From Brachionus plicatilis (Eukaryota; Rotifera; Eurotatoria; Ploima; Brachionidae): a DNA stretch of 64,000 nucleotides. Positions within the stretch are counted from its first letter, which is position 1. Each line of letters opens with the position of its first letter. Below, piece after piece: positions 22,173 to 33,424 of the stretch. Position numbers and translations under genes: made by a program. The DNA is taken from assembly GCA_010279815.1 (NCBI GenBank), contig QEOQ01000206.1:323328-387327 (forward strand), in the 5' to 3' direction. The notes beneath the pieces are model-generated. The model saw nothing but the letters and a program-made list of their open reading frames with translations, was not told where the DNA came from and ran no database searches.

Positions 22173-23636
22173 TTAGAAAACCAAAGAAGACGAAGCTTCA
22201 AGACCAGTTTTCCTTGGAGTATCGTTCGGTATTGAAGGTAAATTGTTCAGTAAGTCATCCATATTAAAGGTTGAATCAACTCTATCATTCTCTTGAGATA
22301 ACAATTGATTAAGCTCATCATTAAGCTCTCGGTCATCGAAGACACTCTTTCCATTCATTGGTGATCTAGCTAGAGTCTCTTCAATCTCATTATTTTGATT
22401 ATAAATGTCCTGAATCTCACATATGGTATCATCAATTTGATCTATGTTTATTCCCCTATTAGCCTCCTTTAATGCACTTGCTCCTTTGGTTAATACATCC
22501 ACTGTGGTCTTATTTGTATCGGCTTGTTGAATGCTCATCATCATTGTCTCTATGTTGTGTAAAATGTTCTCTTTCGAATCCAGCGATTTTTCTAATTGTT
22601 TTCGTTTTTTAAGAACCTTTAAAGCACTGCTTTTGTTGCCAGCCTTCATCTGATCTCTTATGTCCCTATTTAAACCATCAATTTGACTGGACAACTTACC
22701 ACTTTCCAATTCAAGTTTATTCTGCGCATCTTTAAGTTTAATGTAGCTTTCTTCTATTTGATTAAGTGGTGCCACCCTGTCATTCTTTCCAAAGCAAAAT
22801 TTAACCAAAGTCCGGTCCAGTTCTTTCGATGCGACAATTAAAATTTTTTGATTTATCTCCAAATATTTTAAAATAAATGCCAAATCTTGTTCATCAACTA
22901 GCTCTGCAAGCAGTTCAAGCAACCTGTCGTATTCTAAAATACAGTCCACATTTCTGTATATCACTGTCGATTGAAGCTTTTTCAAAATTTCTTGAGACTT
23001 TGCTTCGACCAAGTCGGGCAGAACATAGGATTTGAGATCAAGTTCTTTAATGGGAGACTGGCATGAAAAAGATCGTTCCATATTTGACTTAGGAGATTTG
23101 GGTGTGAATGATGTAGCGTAAAATGTAGAAGAAGAGTCACCGTTAGAATTTGATGCTCTAAAAAAGTAACTTGCTGACCAAGATAAAGGTGACCATACTA
23201 ATTTATTGAGCATGTTAGCCAACATGCCAGTCTTGGGCTTCAGGCATTCTTCACGGGTACAAATACTCTTTTCGCTTAAAAGTTCGTTGATGACAAGTTC
23301 AAGACACTTTGGCTTTTTTCCTTTTCTAGTGAACAAGTTTTCTAATTTTTTATGGTCAAATTGAAAAATTTGTTTCTCTGTACATATTGATAAGATAGTT
23401 TGCTTCCAAAATTTAATTTTATTGTCATAGTGCAGTGGGTTGATGTCTCTGTTACGGAATGGGGCAAACAATGCGTTCATTCGAACATCATCATTCCATT
23501 CATCAGGACGAGTAAGCCACTCGATGTCATCGTCTTCATCTATGTCATAAACTGAATCATTTTGTAAAGTAAAGTTTAATTGATCGGTCGTACGATATGG
23601 TGAAGTTTGACCAAAATTTCTGAATGAATTTTGCAT
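22173..23636 (-). CDS. CHMP7: Charged multivesicular body protein 7 (single exon, 487 aa)
   Basis: One uninterrupted ORF from ATG 23636. The N-terminal half (about 1-220) is the ESCRT-II-like tandem winged-helix part: IKFWKQTILSICTEK, CLELVINELLSEKSI and KLVWSPLSW. The C-terminal half (about 265-440) is an ESCRT-III/SNF7 core: QNKLELESGKLSSQIDGL, DIRDQMKAGNKSSALKVLKK, RKQLEKSLDSKENILHNIET and KEANRGINIDQIDDT. The tail has acidic helices (LNDELNQLLSQEND). In animals this protein, with LEM2, starts ESCRT-III assembly to reseal the nuclear envelope and also acts in endosomal sorting. It is slightly longer than the usual 450 or so residues because of an acidic N-terminal extension and a Ser-rich insert near 165-195. 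A degenerate copy of its 3' end lies at about 43010-43275. Confidence 0.9.
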   Translation of the reverse strand: MQNSFRNFGQTSPYRTTDQLNFTLQNDSVYDIDEDDDIEWLTRPDEWNDDVRMNALFAPFRNRDINPLHYDNKIKFWKQTILSICTEKQIFQFDHKKLENLFTRKGKKPKCLELVINELLSEKSICTREECLKPKTGMLANMLNKLVWSPLSWSASYFFRASNSNGDSSSTFYATSFTPKSPKSNMERSFSCQSPIKELDLKSYVLPDLVEAKSQEILKKLQSTVIYRNVDCILEYDRLLELLAELVDEQDLAFILKYLEINQKILIVASKELDRTLVKFCFGKNDRVAPLNQIEESYIKLKDAQNKLELESGKLSSQIDGLNRDIRDQMKAGNKSSALKVLKKRKQLEKSLDSKENILHNIETMMMSIQQADTNKTTVDVLTKGASALKEANRGINIDQIDDTICEIQDIYNQNNEIEETLARSPMNGKSVFDDRELNDELNQLLSQENDRVDSTFNMDDLLNNLPSIPNDTPRKTGLEASSSLVF

Positions 23637-25161
23637 TTAAATTTTTTTTAATTTTAACTTTTCATTTAATTTTTTTGATTAAAAATTTTTACTGCTTTTG
23701 ATGATGTATATTATTCAAAAGCTTAGTTTAAAATTTAGTCTTTAAAAATAAATTATGTTTAAACCAAAAAGTTTTATAATTTTTTTTTAAATTTTCAATT
23801 TTTTTAAGATTTTGATTATCTAAATCAAGGAAAGAAGCATCGCTTATGTTTTTAGTGTAGTTTTATCAGACTTTTCGACTTTTAATTGGAACTAATTTTA
23901 TGCATTTTTGAGGACAATTTAATACAAAGAATATTTTTAATTTTATTTCATTTATTGATTAAAATAAACTCAACATAAAATTTCAACAAAAAAAAAAATC
24001 TAAAAGAAAAATACAAATATCCCTGAATAACCTGACATTTAAAGTTCAAAAACCAAAATATTCATTCGTCGAAATAATAAAATTCTGATGATTTTAAAAA
24101 GCTATTTGAAAAAAAAAATTCAAAAATTATTTAAATTATTAGATGTGTTACTGATCAAACGTGGTCAAAGAAGTCCAAGCAAAGTTTAAACCAACGATTT
24201 GGTAATACAAATTTATTGCATTAAATAATTTATCATTCATTTGGATCAATTAAAGAATAAAAGCAAAGATAGACAGATTATTAAAAGCAAATTTAAATAT
24301 TTTTTTTTATTAAAAATTTTTTTAATTATTTTATTGCAACACAGTGTGTCAATAGACATTCTGTTTTTTTAATACAAAATTTATTATTTCTTACCCTAAG
24401 ATGAATTTATTCAAATTTTTTTAAATCACTATATTTGATTTAATTTTCTTTCTTTTGAGCTAACTAATATTTAGCCAGTCTATAAAAAATGTGATCTACA
24501 ATATAATCTAAGATTTTGATTATTTCTTTATTTAAAACTACATTAAAATTAAAAAAAACAAGCGCTCTTGTCACATTGTTTACTTGTATTATCGTAATGG
24601 TTTTTAACTTTTAATTCAATGAAATAAGCAAAAAATCTAAACTCATTCCAAATAAATATTGTTGATATAAAATAGATAAAATCAAAATTTAAGAAATAAA
24701 TAGTTTTAATCGCAAAATACCAATTTAAAAGTGATGAAAACAAGCATCAGGTTACCAATTCCTGTGTATTGAAAGACTTTAACACAAAAAAGCAAAATGC
24801 AAAATTTATTTAAAATTTAATGTTTTTTATTAATTGAACATGTAATAAGACGTGATTAGACGTAAAATGTAAAGATCAAAAAACTACAGTTATAATTGAA
24901 TGTTTTTCAGTTTTACAAATGGCTTTTGTTTTGATGTAAAGCATTTGAACTCGTTTCTAACAAAAATATGACTCTTCCATCTAAATTAACCTTGGCATAC
25001 TAACCGAGTTAAAATGGACGGACGCAATTTAAAAAGGAAAAATTTACTAATTAGTTAAATTTCAAAATTGAAAAAAAAAAAAATCAAAAGCTAAAAATTA
25101 TTTACAATGGATAATAGAATCACAGGTTTTGTCATTGAAGATTAAGATTGAAAGAAAAATT
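23637..25161. other. A+T-rich intergenic DNA with one dispersed repeat
   Basis: Mostly low-complexity sequence. About 24725-24876 is an inverted copy of 35228-35372, listed separately. No gene is seen; the short ORF at 24549-24743 is inside or beside that repeat. Confidence 0.5.
24725..24876 (-). repeat. Dispersed repeat, copy A
   Basis: The reverse complement contains TTTTACGTCTAATCACGTCT, then (about 75 nt on) TTTCAATACACAGGAATTGG and GCTTGTTTTCATCAC. The same series of motifs, in the same order and spacing, is found on the plus strand at 35228-35372. Similarity is roughly three-quarters over 150 bp by eye. No terminal repeats were found, so the class is unknown. Confidence 0.6.
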
Positions 25162-26856
25162 CTATTGAACTATTAAAGGTGCTGTTGATGGTGCAGCGGC
25201 TAACAGAAGTTCATTTACTTCTTTAACCATTTTGATTCGATTGAGCATTCGATCGAGCATTTTATCGCTTATTGGTTGACTAGAGAACCAAACAGGTGAC
25301 GAAGGCAGAGAAGTCTTTTCTGGCATTAGATAGAAAATGTCATTTCTATTCTTGACACTTTCTGGACACTTGGAAATGTAAAAATTGTACAACTCCACAG
25401 GACATCTGAGTGGATTTTCGTAATTTTCGCCTTGTTCATAAATGACCTGTTCGATTCCGTGAAAATCGGGATAGTAGCGCAAAAAAACTGTCTTGCCATA
25501 ATCTTCACCATTTGGACCAATGTTTCTCTTGGCGTGTTTTTTCACATTTGCAAACGAAAGCTTTTTATGAGCTTCGACTTTGTCGAGAAAAAAATATTTT
25601 GTATTAAAATAAAGTATTGTATTTAGAAGAACAAATGGCGAGTAGGCTCCCAATTGTTTTGTTTCCCACAGTATTTCCTCTTCAATCCGACTAGCTACTT
25701 GGCCATCGCCATCAATGCGTATTTTATATCTCATTGCAATTTCATTTAAGGCTTCTTGAAACTCATCAAACAAACTCGAGTCGAAAAAAATGCTCTCAAC
25801 ACGACCTTTTTCCTGCAAATAGTGTTGAATGCCAAGACCAATGTAGTAGATGCTTTCGGGTGCATAAACTTCACCATTGGGTTTGCGCACTTCGCTCAAA
25901 AACTCGGCCAGGAGTAAATTAATTTCCTCGTTTTTGAGCTTAAGTAAATCGTTTGGTAGTTTGGACACACATTTGACATTTTCAATTTTTTTGCCCAGCC
26001 AAGTATTGAACACCTTTACGCCAATGGTCCATTTAAACGAGCTGTCCGACTCTTGGAGCAACTGAAGTTGGTCTTGAATGTCCTGGTTTTGGTTAGACGC
26101 GCTAGGCTCAGTTTCGGACTCACCATCAGATGAATCTTCGAATCCAGATATGCCTTCTTGTCTGGCCAGTTTTTCAGCATAGAGCAAAATCTCAAACTCG
26201 TAGGGATCCGAGGGCAGCTTTTTTCTCAACTTTTTAATCCGTCTTTGAACACGGTCATAGGTTTTTTTGGTTGTAGGTATAAAAACTGGTACAGGCACTG
26301 GCACTGGCACCAATAGTGGCACAGGCATCGGCGCTTGATACATACACATTGGAATCGGGACATTTACCGGCACGGGTACGGGCACCATTGAATGGCTCGG
26401 CTTTATTTCATCCAAATCGATTTGAGTTGACGCATCTTTTACCATTGGGTAGCATTCAGTGGCTTTGGACTGGTAGAATGGCTTGCATGAGACCATCTTG
26501 TTGCGAAACTGCTTTTGATTAGAGTCCGGTGAGTTGGCTGTATTGGTCAGGGCGGAATTTTGTGCCGACCGAGAGCCATTTGATCCATTTGTACCCAGTT
26601 GAGACATCATTTTCTCTCCATTTAAATTTGGTTTTAGTTGGGCATTTTTTGTCATATTTTGGGTTGATATTTGGGTTGGTTGATTTGAATATGCTTGGGT
26701 TTGAAGACTTAGCCGGTTTCGGTTGATGTGAATTTGGTTCGACATTGATGTCGATTTACGCGCTACATGTCTTAGTCCATTATTTGACAGTGGCGATGCA
26801 GTTAATGTCGGTTTTGGCGAATCTGGCTTGTTTGGTTCGATTGTAATTCGACTCAT
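25162..26856 (-). CDS. ZMYM/QRICH1-type DUF3504 protein (single exon, 564 aa)
   Basis: One ORF from ATG 26856. Residues 1-135 are Ser/Asn/Gln-rich and disordered. Residues about 160-200 are a run of Pro-Val-Pro-Val repeats ending VPVFIP, followed by IKKLRKKLPSDPYEFELL-like sequence; this block and the preceding CKPFYQSKATEC..STQID are features of ZMYM2/3/4. Residues about 275-560 are the DUF3504 (KIAA1958/QRICH1/ZMYM C-terminal) fold, distantly related to tyrosine recombinases: EVRKPNGEVYAPESIYYIGL, WETKQLGAYSPFVLL, YFNTKYFFL and RCPVELYNFYISKCP. No MYM zinc fingers precede it, here or upstream to 29,000, so this is either a short family member or a lineage-specific loss. The expected role is in transcription regulation in the nucleus; this is family knowledge. 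Confidence 0.8.
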   Translation of the reverse strand: MSRITIEPNKPDSPKPTLTASPLSNNGLRHVARKSTSMSNQIHINRNRLSLQTQAYSNQPTQISTQNMTKNAQLKPNLNGEKMMSQLGTNGSNGSRSAQNSALTNTANSPDSNQKQFRNKMVSCKPFYQSKATECYPMVKDASTQIDLDEIKPSHSMVPVPVPVNVPIPMCMYQAPMPVPLLVPVPVPVPVFIPTTKKTYDRVQRRIKKLRKKLPSDPYEFEILLYAEKLARQEGISGFEDSSDGESETEPSASNQNQDIQDQLQLLQESDSSFKWTIGVKVFNTWLGKKIENVKCVSKLPNDLLKLKNEEINLLLAEFLSEVRKPNGEVYAPESIYYIGLGIQHYLQEKGRVESIFFDSSLFDEFQEALNEIAMRYKIRIDGDGQVASRIEEEILWETKQLGAYSPFVLLNTILYFNTKYFFLDKVEAHKKLSFANVKKHAKRNIGPNGEDYGKTVFLRYYPDFHGIEQVIYEQGENYENPLRCPVELYNFYISKCPESVKNRNDIFYLMPEKTSLPSSPVWFSSQPISDKMLDRMLNRIKMVKEVNELLLAAAPSTAPLIVQ

Positions 26857-29245
26857 AGTTTGGTAATTAATGGGCTCACTTTTTGAGCTGATTGAATTCT
26901 TCTTAAGTTCTTCTTGAATTGTTCAATTCGTTGATTTTTTTTAGTTTATCTTATTTAGAACAATTTTAGTTGATGTTTTGGTATTTTAGCCCTTTTATGA
27001 ACAGAAATATTAGATGAATATCTATTTTAGAAGAAATTTTTACGGACTTGCGGCAAATTTAAAATTAAAATTAGACTCGCAAATTTACCAAAATTAAAAT
27101 ACCAAAATGACAGTCGAAAATTTGGAAAATTTTGTCAGATAATTCTTAACATTTAAATTTTAAAAATTAAATTAAATAATTATATTGATCTTTGCCTTTT
27201 TATTAAATCATTTTCTAAAATAATTTGATATTTTTTATTTTGAGAAAACATTATCTCAAACTCAAACGATTCATTCAACATTTAGAATAAATTATATATT
27301 TTAAAAATTTTTAATTTTTTGAGGGTGTTTTAAAATATTACCGATTCAATTTATTCTAATTTTCTAGAAATAAAAAATCCCCTCCTTTTTTTTATTAAGA
27401 ATTTATTTACATAAAATTTAATGATGAGCGTTAAAATATCAATTGAACAAAGCGGTTTTTGATTTCATAAATACAAACCCAAGTCTCCAAAACAAATCGA
27501 AATATGAGACAAATTAATTTTTTTGAAAAATATACAATTAACTTACAGAAAAATTTTTATTCTGAAAATTATCAAGCAATTAGAAAATGAAGATCCAAGA
27601 TTAATATGATCACTCTCAAAAAAATAATAATAAATATAATTCAAATTTTTCTATCCGAATTCTTTTCAAATCCTAAGAGACATAAATTTGTGAAGATAAT
27701 ATCAATATTTTTTTAAAGGATCTTATTTAGATTCCTAATAAAGGGACTTAAAAAGGAAATATGAAGATCTTGCCAAGATCTTAATCAAGATTCCTAATGA
27801 ATATGCTAGGAATCAAAATCAAATTCTTACCTTAAATTTCTTAAATATTCTTAAGTCAAGATTCTTATCGATTTCTTAAAGACTCTTTAAGATCAAATAA
27901 GATATTTCCTAACTTTTCTTCCCAGTCAACAATATTTTGACAAATTCTTAAAGGTTCTTAAACGAATTTTTTTGAAGACTTTTTATTGAGTTTAAGTTAA
28001 CAAGTGTGTTAAATGCTTTTAAATAATTATAATATTCTGTTTCTATCAGTAAAATGATTTTTTATTTTTTTAGTGATTAGATTTATATCCATTTCTGCTG
28101 GACTTCTACCAAAAGTTATCATTTAAAATTTAAATTTATATTTAATTTTAAAATTAAATTTACACCATAAGAATAAGCCTTAAATGAATAAATAAATGAA
28201 AAAAAAATCTACTATTTTTAAATAAAAACCAAACAATTTTTAACCATTTTTTAAATTTTATTTAAGTAAACACAATTTTGTTGCTTATTTCTATTTTAGA
28301 AAACTCATTTACATATTTGTTGAAAATTTTAATTTCGAAGAAAAATAAAGATATTTTCTTTAAAATATCTCTTGATTTTCTTTAAAAAAATGAAAACTAA
28401 TGCAGAATTTCAAATGATCTTTATAAATTCTTCAAAAAAAACGTACTTTTTGATAATGTTTGGACTTATTTCATTTAATAGATTAAATAATTTTAAATAA
28501 ACCCATCTGGTTAAAAAATTATTATCTAAAATAGTTTTAATAAAGTAAAGGTCGATAATTAAAATAACTAATGTATTTTATAATATATTTTCTTTTATTT
28601 TGATTTTTATTTCGATTCTGAAAATTTATTTAGTCTTCTTAAAGAAATTATTAAATCTTGTCATAACCTAAAATTTCTTACTTTTTCTTGAAGATTAAAA
28701 TTTTTTGTTCAAAATAGGATAGGATCCTATAAACTTTTAATAATCCTATAAGACTCTTAAGAATCTATAATAATGATCTTCTACAGTCCAAGCTTAGAAT
28801 CGCATTTGGATTAGGATTTTAAGTCGGAAAATGCCCAGATTTCTTACAAGATTCCTTGTTAGACCAAAATAAGGATACTACCAGAAATAGGTTCATGAGT
28901 TAAAAAAATATAATTTTGTGTCAATTTCTAAAGACGAAAAAATTTAAAAGCAGCTTAAATTGTATTTGAATTTTTTTGTCATCAGATTTAAGACAAAAAA
29001 TTAAAGACTTTATTGTTACTTATTCAATTTTTAAAATTTTATTTGAATTTAAAAAATATGAAAGAGAATAAATAAAAAAAATTATTGTAATTTATACTTA
29101 AATAAATTTAATACCAATCAATTAAATCTGCAAAATTTGTGATTTGATAATCATTATTTTTTTGATGAAAATAAATGTTTTTTTAAATCAAAACTATATT
29201 GAAGAAGTGAATAAAATGATTTATAAATATTTAAAAAAGATTAAT
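26857..29245. other. A+T-rich intergenic DNA with decayed AAGATTCTTA-rich repeats
   Basis: About 2.4 kb without a gene. From about 27560 to 27960, and again from about 28670 to 28870, variants of CAAGATTCTTAA, AAGATCTT and TCCTAAGAATC recur in both orientations, which suggests an old degenerate repeat. No transposase or splice-supported exon was seen. Confidence 0.4.
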
Positions 29246-31157
29246 TTATAGTGAAGCAATGTTCTCATAATGAGAAATAGACATCTCTGATGTTAAGATA
29301 GCATTTCTAACTTGGTCACTAACGTCAAGCATATTTTGAAAATATATCCATTCCGACTCGCAATCAGTTATCTAATTTAAATAAAGAAATAATTTAATAA
29401 ATTTGTTTTTTTTAAATTTAACAATCTACTTGTAAGTACAATTTTTTTTTCATCTCATCTATGTCGGTCTCGGATGCATAAAAATTAGGCTTACTAAAAA
29501 GTTCAAGTAACATTATTTCACATTGCCGGAACTTTTCCAATGACTTATTTCCAAATTTTTCTACCTCTATGAAAAAATATCGAATTTTTTTGATATGTTT
29601 TAGTAAATTCTCTTCAATTTTTTCAATTATAGAATCTTTTTTGGTTATTATTTTTAAAAATTCTAAGTTTCCAAGATATTTGAAGCAATCAACTTGAAAA
29701 CTTGTGACACCCTTTAAATCTAGAGCTCTTAATTGTTTGAAACTTGCATTAAAAACTGGAACATTTTCAATTTCAATTTTTAAAAATTTTAAATTATTCA
29801 AATGAATAGACTCTAGTTCTTCAGCAACTTGTTTCATCCGCAATACATTCAAGGCTTCAAGTTTTTCCAGTCTATTTAAAAAATCGAAGCTATGAAATAA
29901 ATTATTTGACAAGTTAAGATATCTTAAATTTTTAAGCTTATCAAAAACCAAAGAGTCTAAATGCTCAATAGTATTGCTGGCTAAGTCTAGTACTTCCAGA
30001 CTTGAAAGAGAATTAAAAGCCTTGTCGTCTATTCTTAAACCTGACTTGTTGTTATTTAGATTTAAAATTTTCAAACTAAAAAGTCCATCAAATGAGTTTT
30101 CGTTTAGTGAATTAATTCGGTTCTCAACCATTTCTAGAGCTTTCAAATTTACCAAGGCAGCGAATGTTTTGTTTTCTATTGATTCAATTTTATTTTGGTT
30201 GAGAATCAAATATTCCAAATGATCTAGACCGATGAAATTTTCAGCTTCAATGTTTGTTATTTCATTTGAAGAAAGAAACAACCATTTAAGATGAATCAAT
30301 CCGTGAAATGCACCTTTTTCAATTTTGTTAATTTTACTCTCAGTTATTGATAAGTATTCCAAATTAGATAGCATCGAAAAATTCTTCGATTTGATCAAAT
30401 TCAAATGATCACATTTTATTACAAGCTTTTTTAAATTTTGAAAGTTGGCAAACGAGTCTACATGTATTCTCTGAAAATTTTCATTTTTATAAAACAAATA
30501 GAATTCGTCAAGTTTTTTACAATTGATCAATTTGACTATTTCATTAAAATCGTTTTCATTAAATTTTGATTTTTTTCCATCGATTGTCAATTTTTCCAAG
30601 TGATTTTTACCAATATTAGTCAAGTCAATTATTGGATCATTAATCATTGATTTTAATTCTATCAGTTTTTGTAATATAGTAGTCTCTAGTGCTTCCTTTC
30701 GAAAAAAACTTATTTTATTTCGACAAAAAAATCTTAGATTACTTTAAACGTTTTAAAGTCCAGATCATCAGCGGACAAATTATCTTTGAAAATTTTGCTA
30801 CAGAAAAATTTAAATTGTATTTTATTTTTTTTTTGATCTTTACCTAAGGTTACTCAGAACAAAAAAATCAATCTGATCTTCTAGAATTACCAATTTTCCA
30901 ATTTTGTTTTTAAAATGTAGGTTATTTTTTTTTTCGTCAATTTTTCTATTTGGAATGAATAAACCCGTTTTCGAAAAATTTTTGTTCATATCTGGAATTT
31001 GAATCTCATTCACGCTTGAGATAAGTAAATTTTTTAAATTGCTGATTGTTTCTTGCTCAGAATTTTGAGTTGTTGAGATTATTTTATTTGCTTGAGCTGT
31101 TATTTGTTTGATTAAATTAGAAAAATAGTCGTTGGTCAAAACACTTGTCCGTTCCAT
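29246..31157 (-). CDS. Leucine-rich-repeat protein, paralogue 1 (4 exons, 586 aa)
   Basis: Exons: 30844-31157, 30743-30797, 29430-30695, 29246-29371; 1761 nt, phases agree. The N-terminal 140 residues are helical with no known domain. Residues about 150-430 are at least 12 LRR units of the typical type (LxxLxxLxLxxNxIxxIxxxxFxxL), e.g. LKWLFLSSNEITNIEAENF and LKILNLNNNK. The C-terminal exon encodes a short acidic helical tail. There is no signal peptide or membrane segment, so it should be cytosolic. LRRs of this kind form a protein-binding solenoid; the partner is unknown. A paralogue with the same first two intron phases is at 60077-61883. Confidence 0.85.
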
Positions 31158-32436
31158 TTTGAGTGAGTTCTGTTTCTAGAAAATTATTATTTAAAAGAAA
31201 TTATTCTATTTTTATCGGAATAGTAGTTATTTGAAATATTTTCCTCTGTTTAAAATTAGAATATTTTTTGCTAATCTTGAATTTTTTAATTTTAAAAGAT
31301 TTGAAAAAATATATATATACAATTTGATACTAAAAAAAAATAAAATCAAAATTAATTTCAAAAATGATACAAACTTTGTATCGACCAAATTTATTCCCTG
31401 CAAAAACCTTGTAAATCGCGACTGGGAATCTCTTAAAATTAACATTTCCAAATTTTTGTGGCCAATACATAAAATGGTAAAAAAGATAAATTTGTTTTTT
31501 AAAATTTGACATTTAAAGTCCGGAAGGGCTTTTCCACTCTTTTTGTTAATTCTTTTAATAAAGAATAAAATTTAAAAATAAAATAAAATTTAAAATCAAA
31601 AGACAGTTATAATTATTTAATTTTTGTTACAAAATGTTTTTACTTTCATGGAAAAATTTAAAAATAAAATCATATTTAACAAAAAAGGATCGGAAACCCC
31701 ATCCGGTCTTTGAGTATTAATATAAACGTGTATAGATGCCAAAAGAATTAAAATTTTTATTCTTCTCGTAATTTCAAAAATATTTTTAATTATAGAATTA
31801 TTGTTCTAAGCCTGCAACTCGTGAAGGGAAGTTTGCTAACAAAATGGCTAATTTTGATGTCTTATACAAATATTCTTGCTTTAATATTTTCAAACCCCAA
31901 TAAAGTGCGTCTGATTTACAGTTGAAATTTTTTTGCAAAATTGGCTTATTGCTCGCATTTGTTTGCTTTAAACAAAATATTGAGAAAAATGAATTAAAAA
32001 AAAAAAGCCTAAAATAAGAAAAACCAAGTTGGCTAAAAAATTAAACTTATTTAAAAAAACAACTATAAAATTTTTTTGATTATCATTTTATGTAAATTAA
32101 AAATAAAAACTTTAACTCTTTAGAAACTAAAATAATAATTATTTCAGTAATTTTAATCGTTTTCTTAAAAGATTTTTGTTTCCATTTAAAAATAATTAAA
32201 TAAATTGGCGTTAAAGATTCTTAATTAGAAACATTTTATTCTTTAAGAAAATTTTAAAGGAACAATTATTTCGGTCTTTTATTGATTTTATTTATGGATT
32301 TTTAAAGAAAAATGAGTCTCAAATTTGGATAACAAAAAATTTAAAATTAATGAATTTAAAACAAAAACTACATTTTTTTTTAATTTTGTTAATAAATTGA
32401 CCATTTGTTGAGACAGAGAGATATAGAGCTATTTTT
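31158..32436. other. A+T-rich intergenic DNA, no gene seen
   Basis: Holds the promoter side of LRR paralogue 1 and the 3' side of the next gene. Slightly more complex bits at 31515-31535 and 31685-31715 (GTCCGGAAGGGC, GGAAACCCCATCCGGTC) were not identified. Confidence 0.45.
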
Positions 32437-33424
32437 TTATTTATTTGATAAAAATTGATTTTTTAGATTAGTGCTAATTTGATTATAATAAGAATCTACT
32501 AAACTAGCTGATGATTCAAGAAAATTTTGCACATTTATATTATTCTGAAAATTTTCACTTTTGTCCATTTGATTAAGAAGATTTCTCTGTTGATTATAAA
32601 ACTCATGTCGTGGCATTTGTTGATTAAATTTTATTGATGAACAATTGAAGCTGTTGGCGCCAACCATAAAAGGCATTCTTCTAAATTTTACATTTAAATA
32701 ATTTGCGTCATTTTTATCTAAACTAAAATTTGACAGAGGCTTCACAATTTCATTATTAAGCTTTGAATTTGGAAAATTCTGAGGATATTGATTACCATTT
32801 GTTTCAGAAAATGAATTATCAATGCTTTTTTCAGATAACTTTTCATTAAATCCATAACAATCTTGGAATGATGACTGAGTTGAATTATCTGGTTGTTTAG
32901 TTTGTTCTAATGAGCTATCATTTAGTTCTATTAATTGTATATTTTCTCCGATTTTTTCAACATTGATTTTTTCTTTTTGTTGGGAATCATCCTTTTTTTC
33001 TAGAAGATCGCTTGAATATGACTTTATTTCCTAAAAATATTTTTAATTAAATAAAAATTTTCCTTTTTGTTTTTTGGTTAAATTGACTAACTTTAAATTC
33101 TTGGTAATCTTCATCTTCTTTTCGAAACTGTTCAAGTAAATTTTCTGGAACATCATCTAAAGTATACTAAAAAAATTTTATTAAAATTAAAAAAAAAATA
33201 TCTCTAGGTTTATTTACTCCAAAATTTTCTACTAAATAAGAATTTTTGCAGCCCTCATAAATTTTCTTAAACCCAACACAAGCAATTTTTCTCATTTCTT
33301 CCATTGTTGGAATTTCTTTAATGGCTTTTATGTCCTCAGGATCAATCGGTCGAATAACGTATTCTGGCAAGTCGAACATTTCGGATTCTTCGTCGCTAAA
33401 AGAAAGGTCATTATTTGGATTCAT
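32437..33424 (-). CDS. Unknown Asn/Gln/Ser-rich protein (3 exons, 291 aa)
   Basis: Exons: 33218-33424, 33092-33166, 32437-33030; 876 nt, phases agree. The N-terminal 95 residues are ordered and acidic (MFDLPEYVIRPIDPED, then EMRKIACVGFKKIYEGCKNS and YTLDDVPENLLEQF). The middle is low-complexity, rich in Ser, Asn, Gln and Lys. Near residue 210 there is a short conserved-looking block, VKFRRMPFMVGANSFNCSS. No signal peptide, membrane segment or catalytic motif is seen. I do not recognise the family. Gene reality is supported by three exons with good splice sites and an unbroken frame of higher complexity than the flanks. Confidence 0.7.

Noticed and set aside
31227..31512. Short ORFs on both strands
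   Set aside because: Low-complexity A+T translation in the promoter side of the LRR gene.
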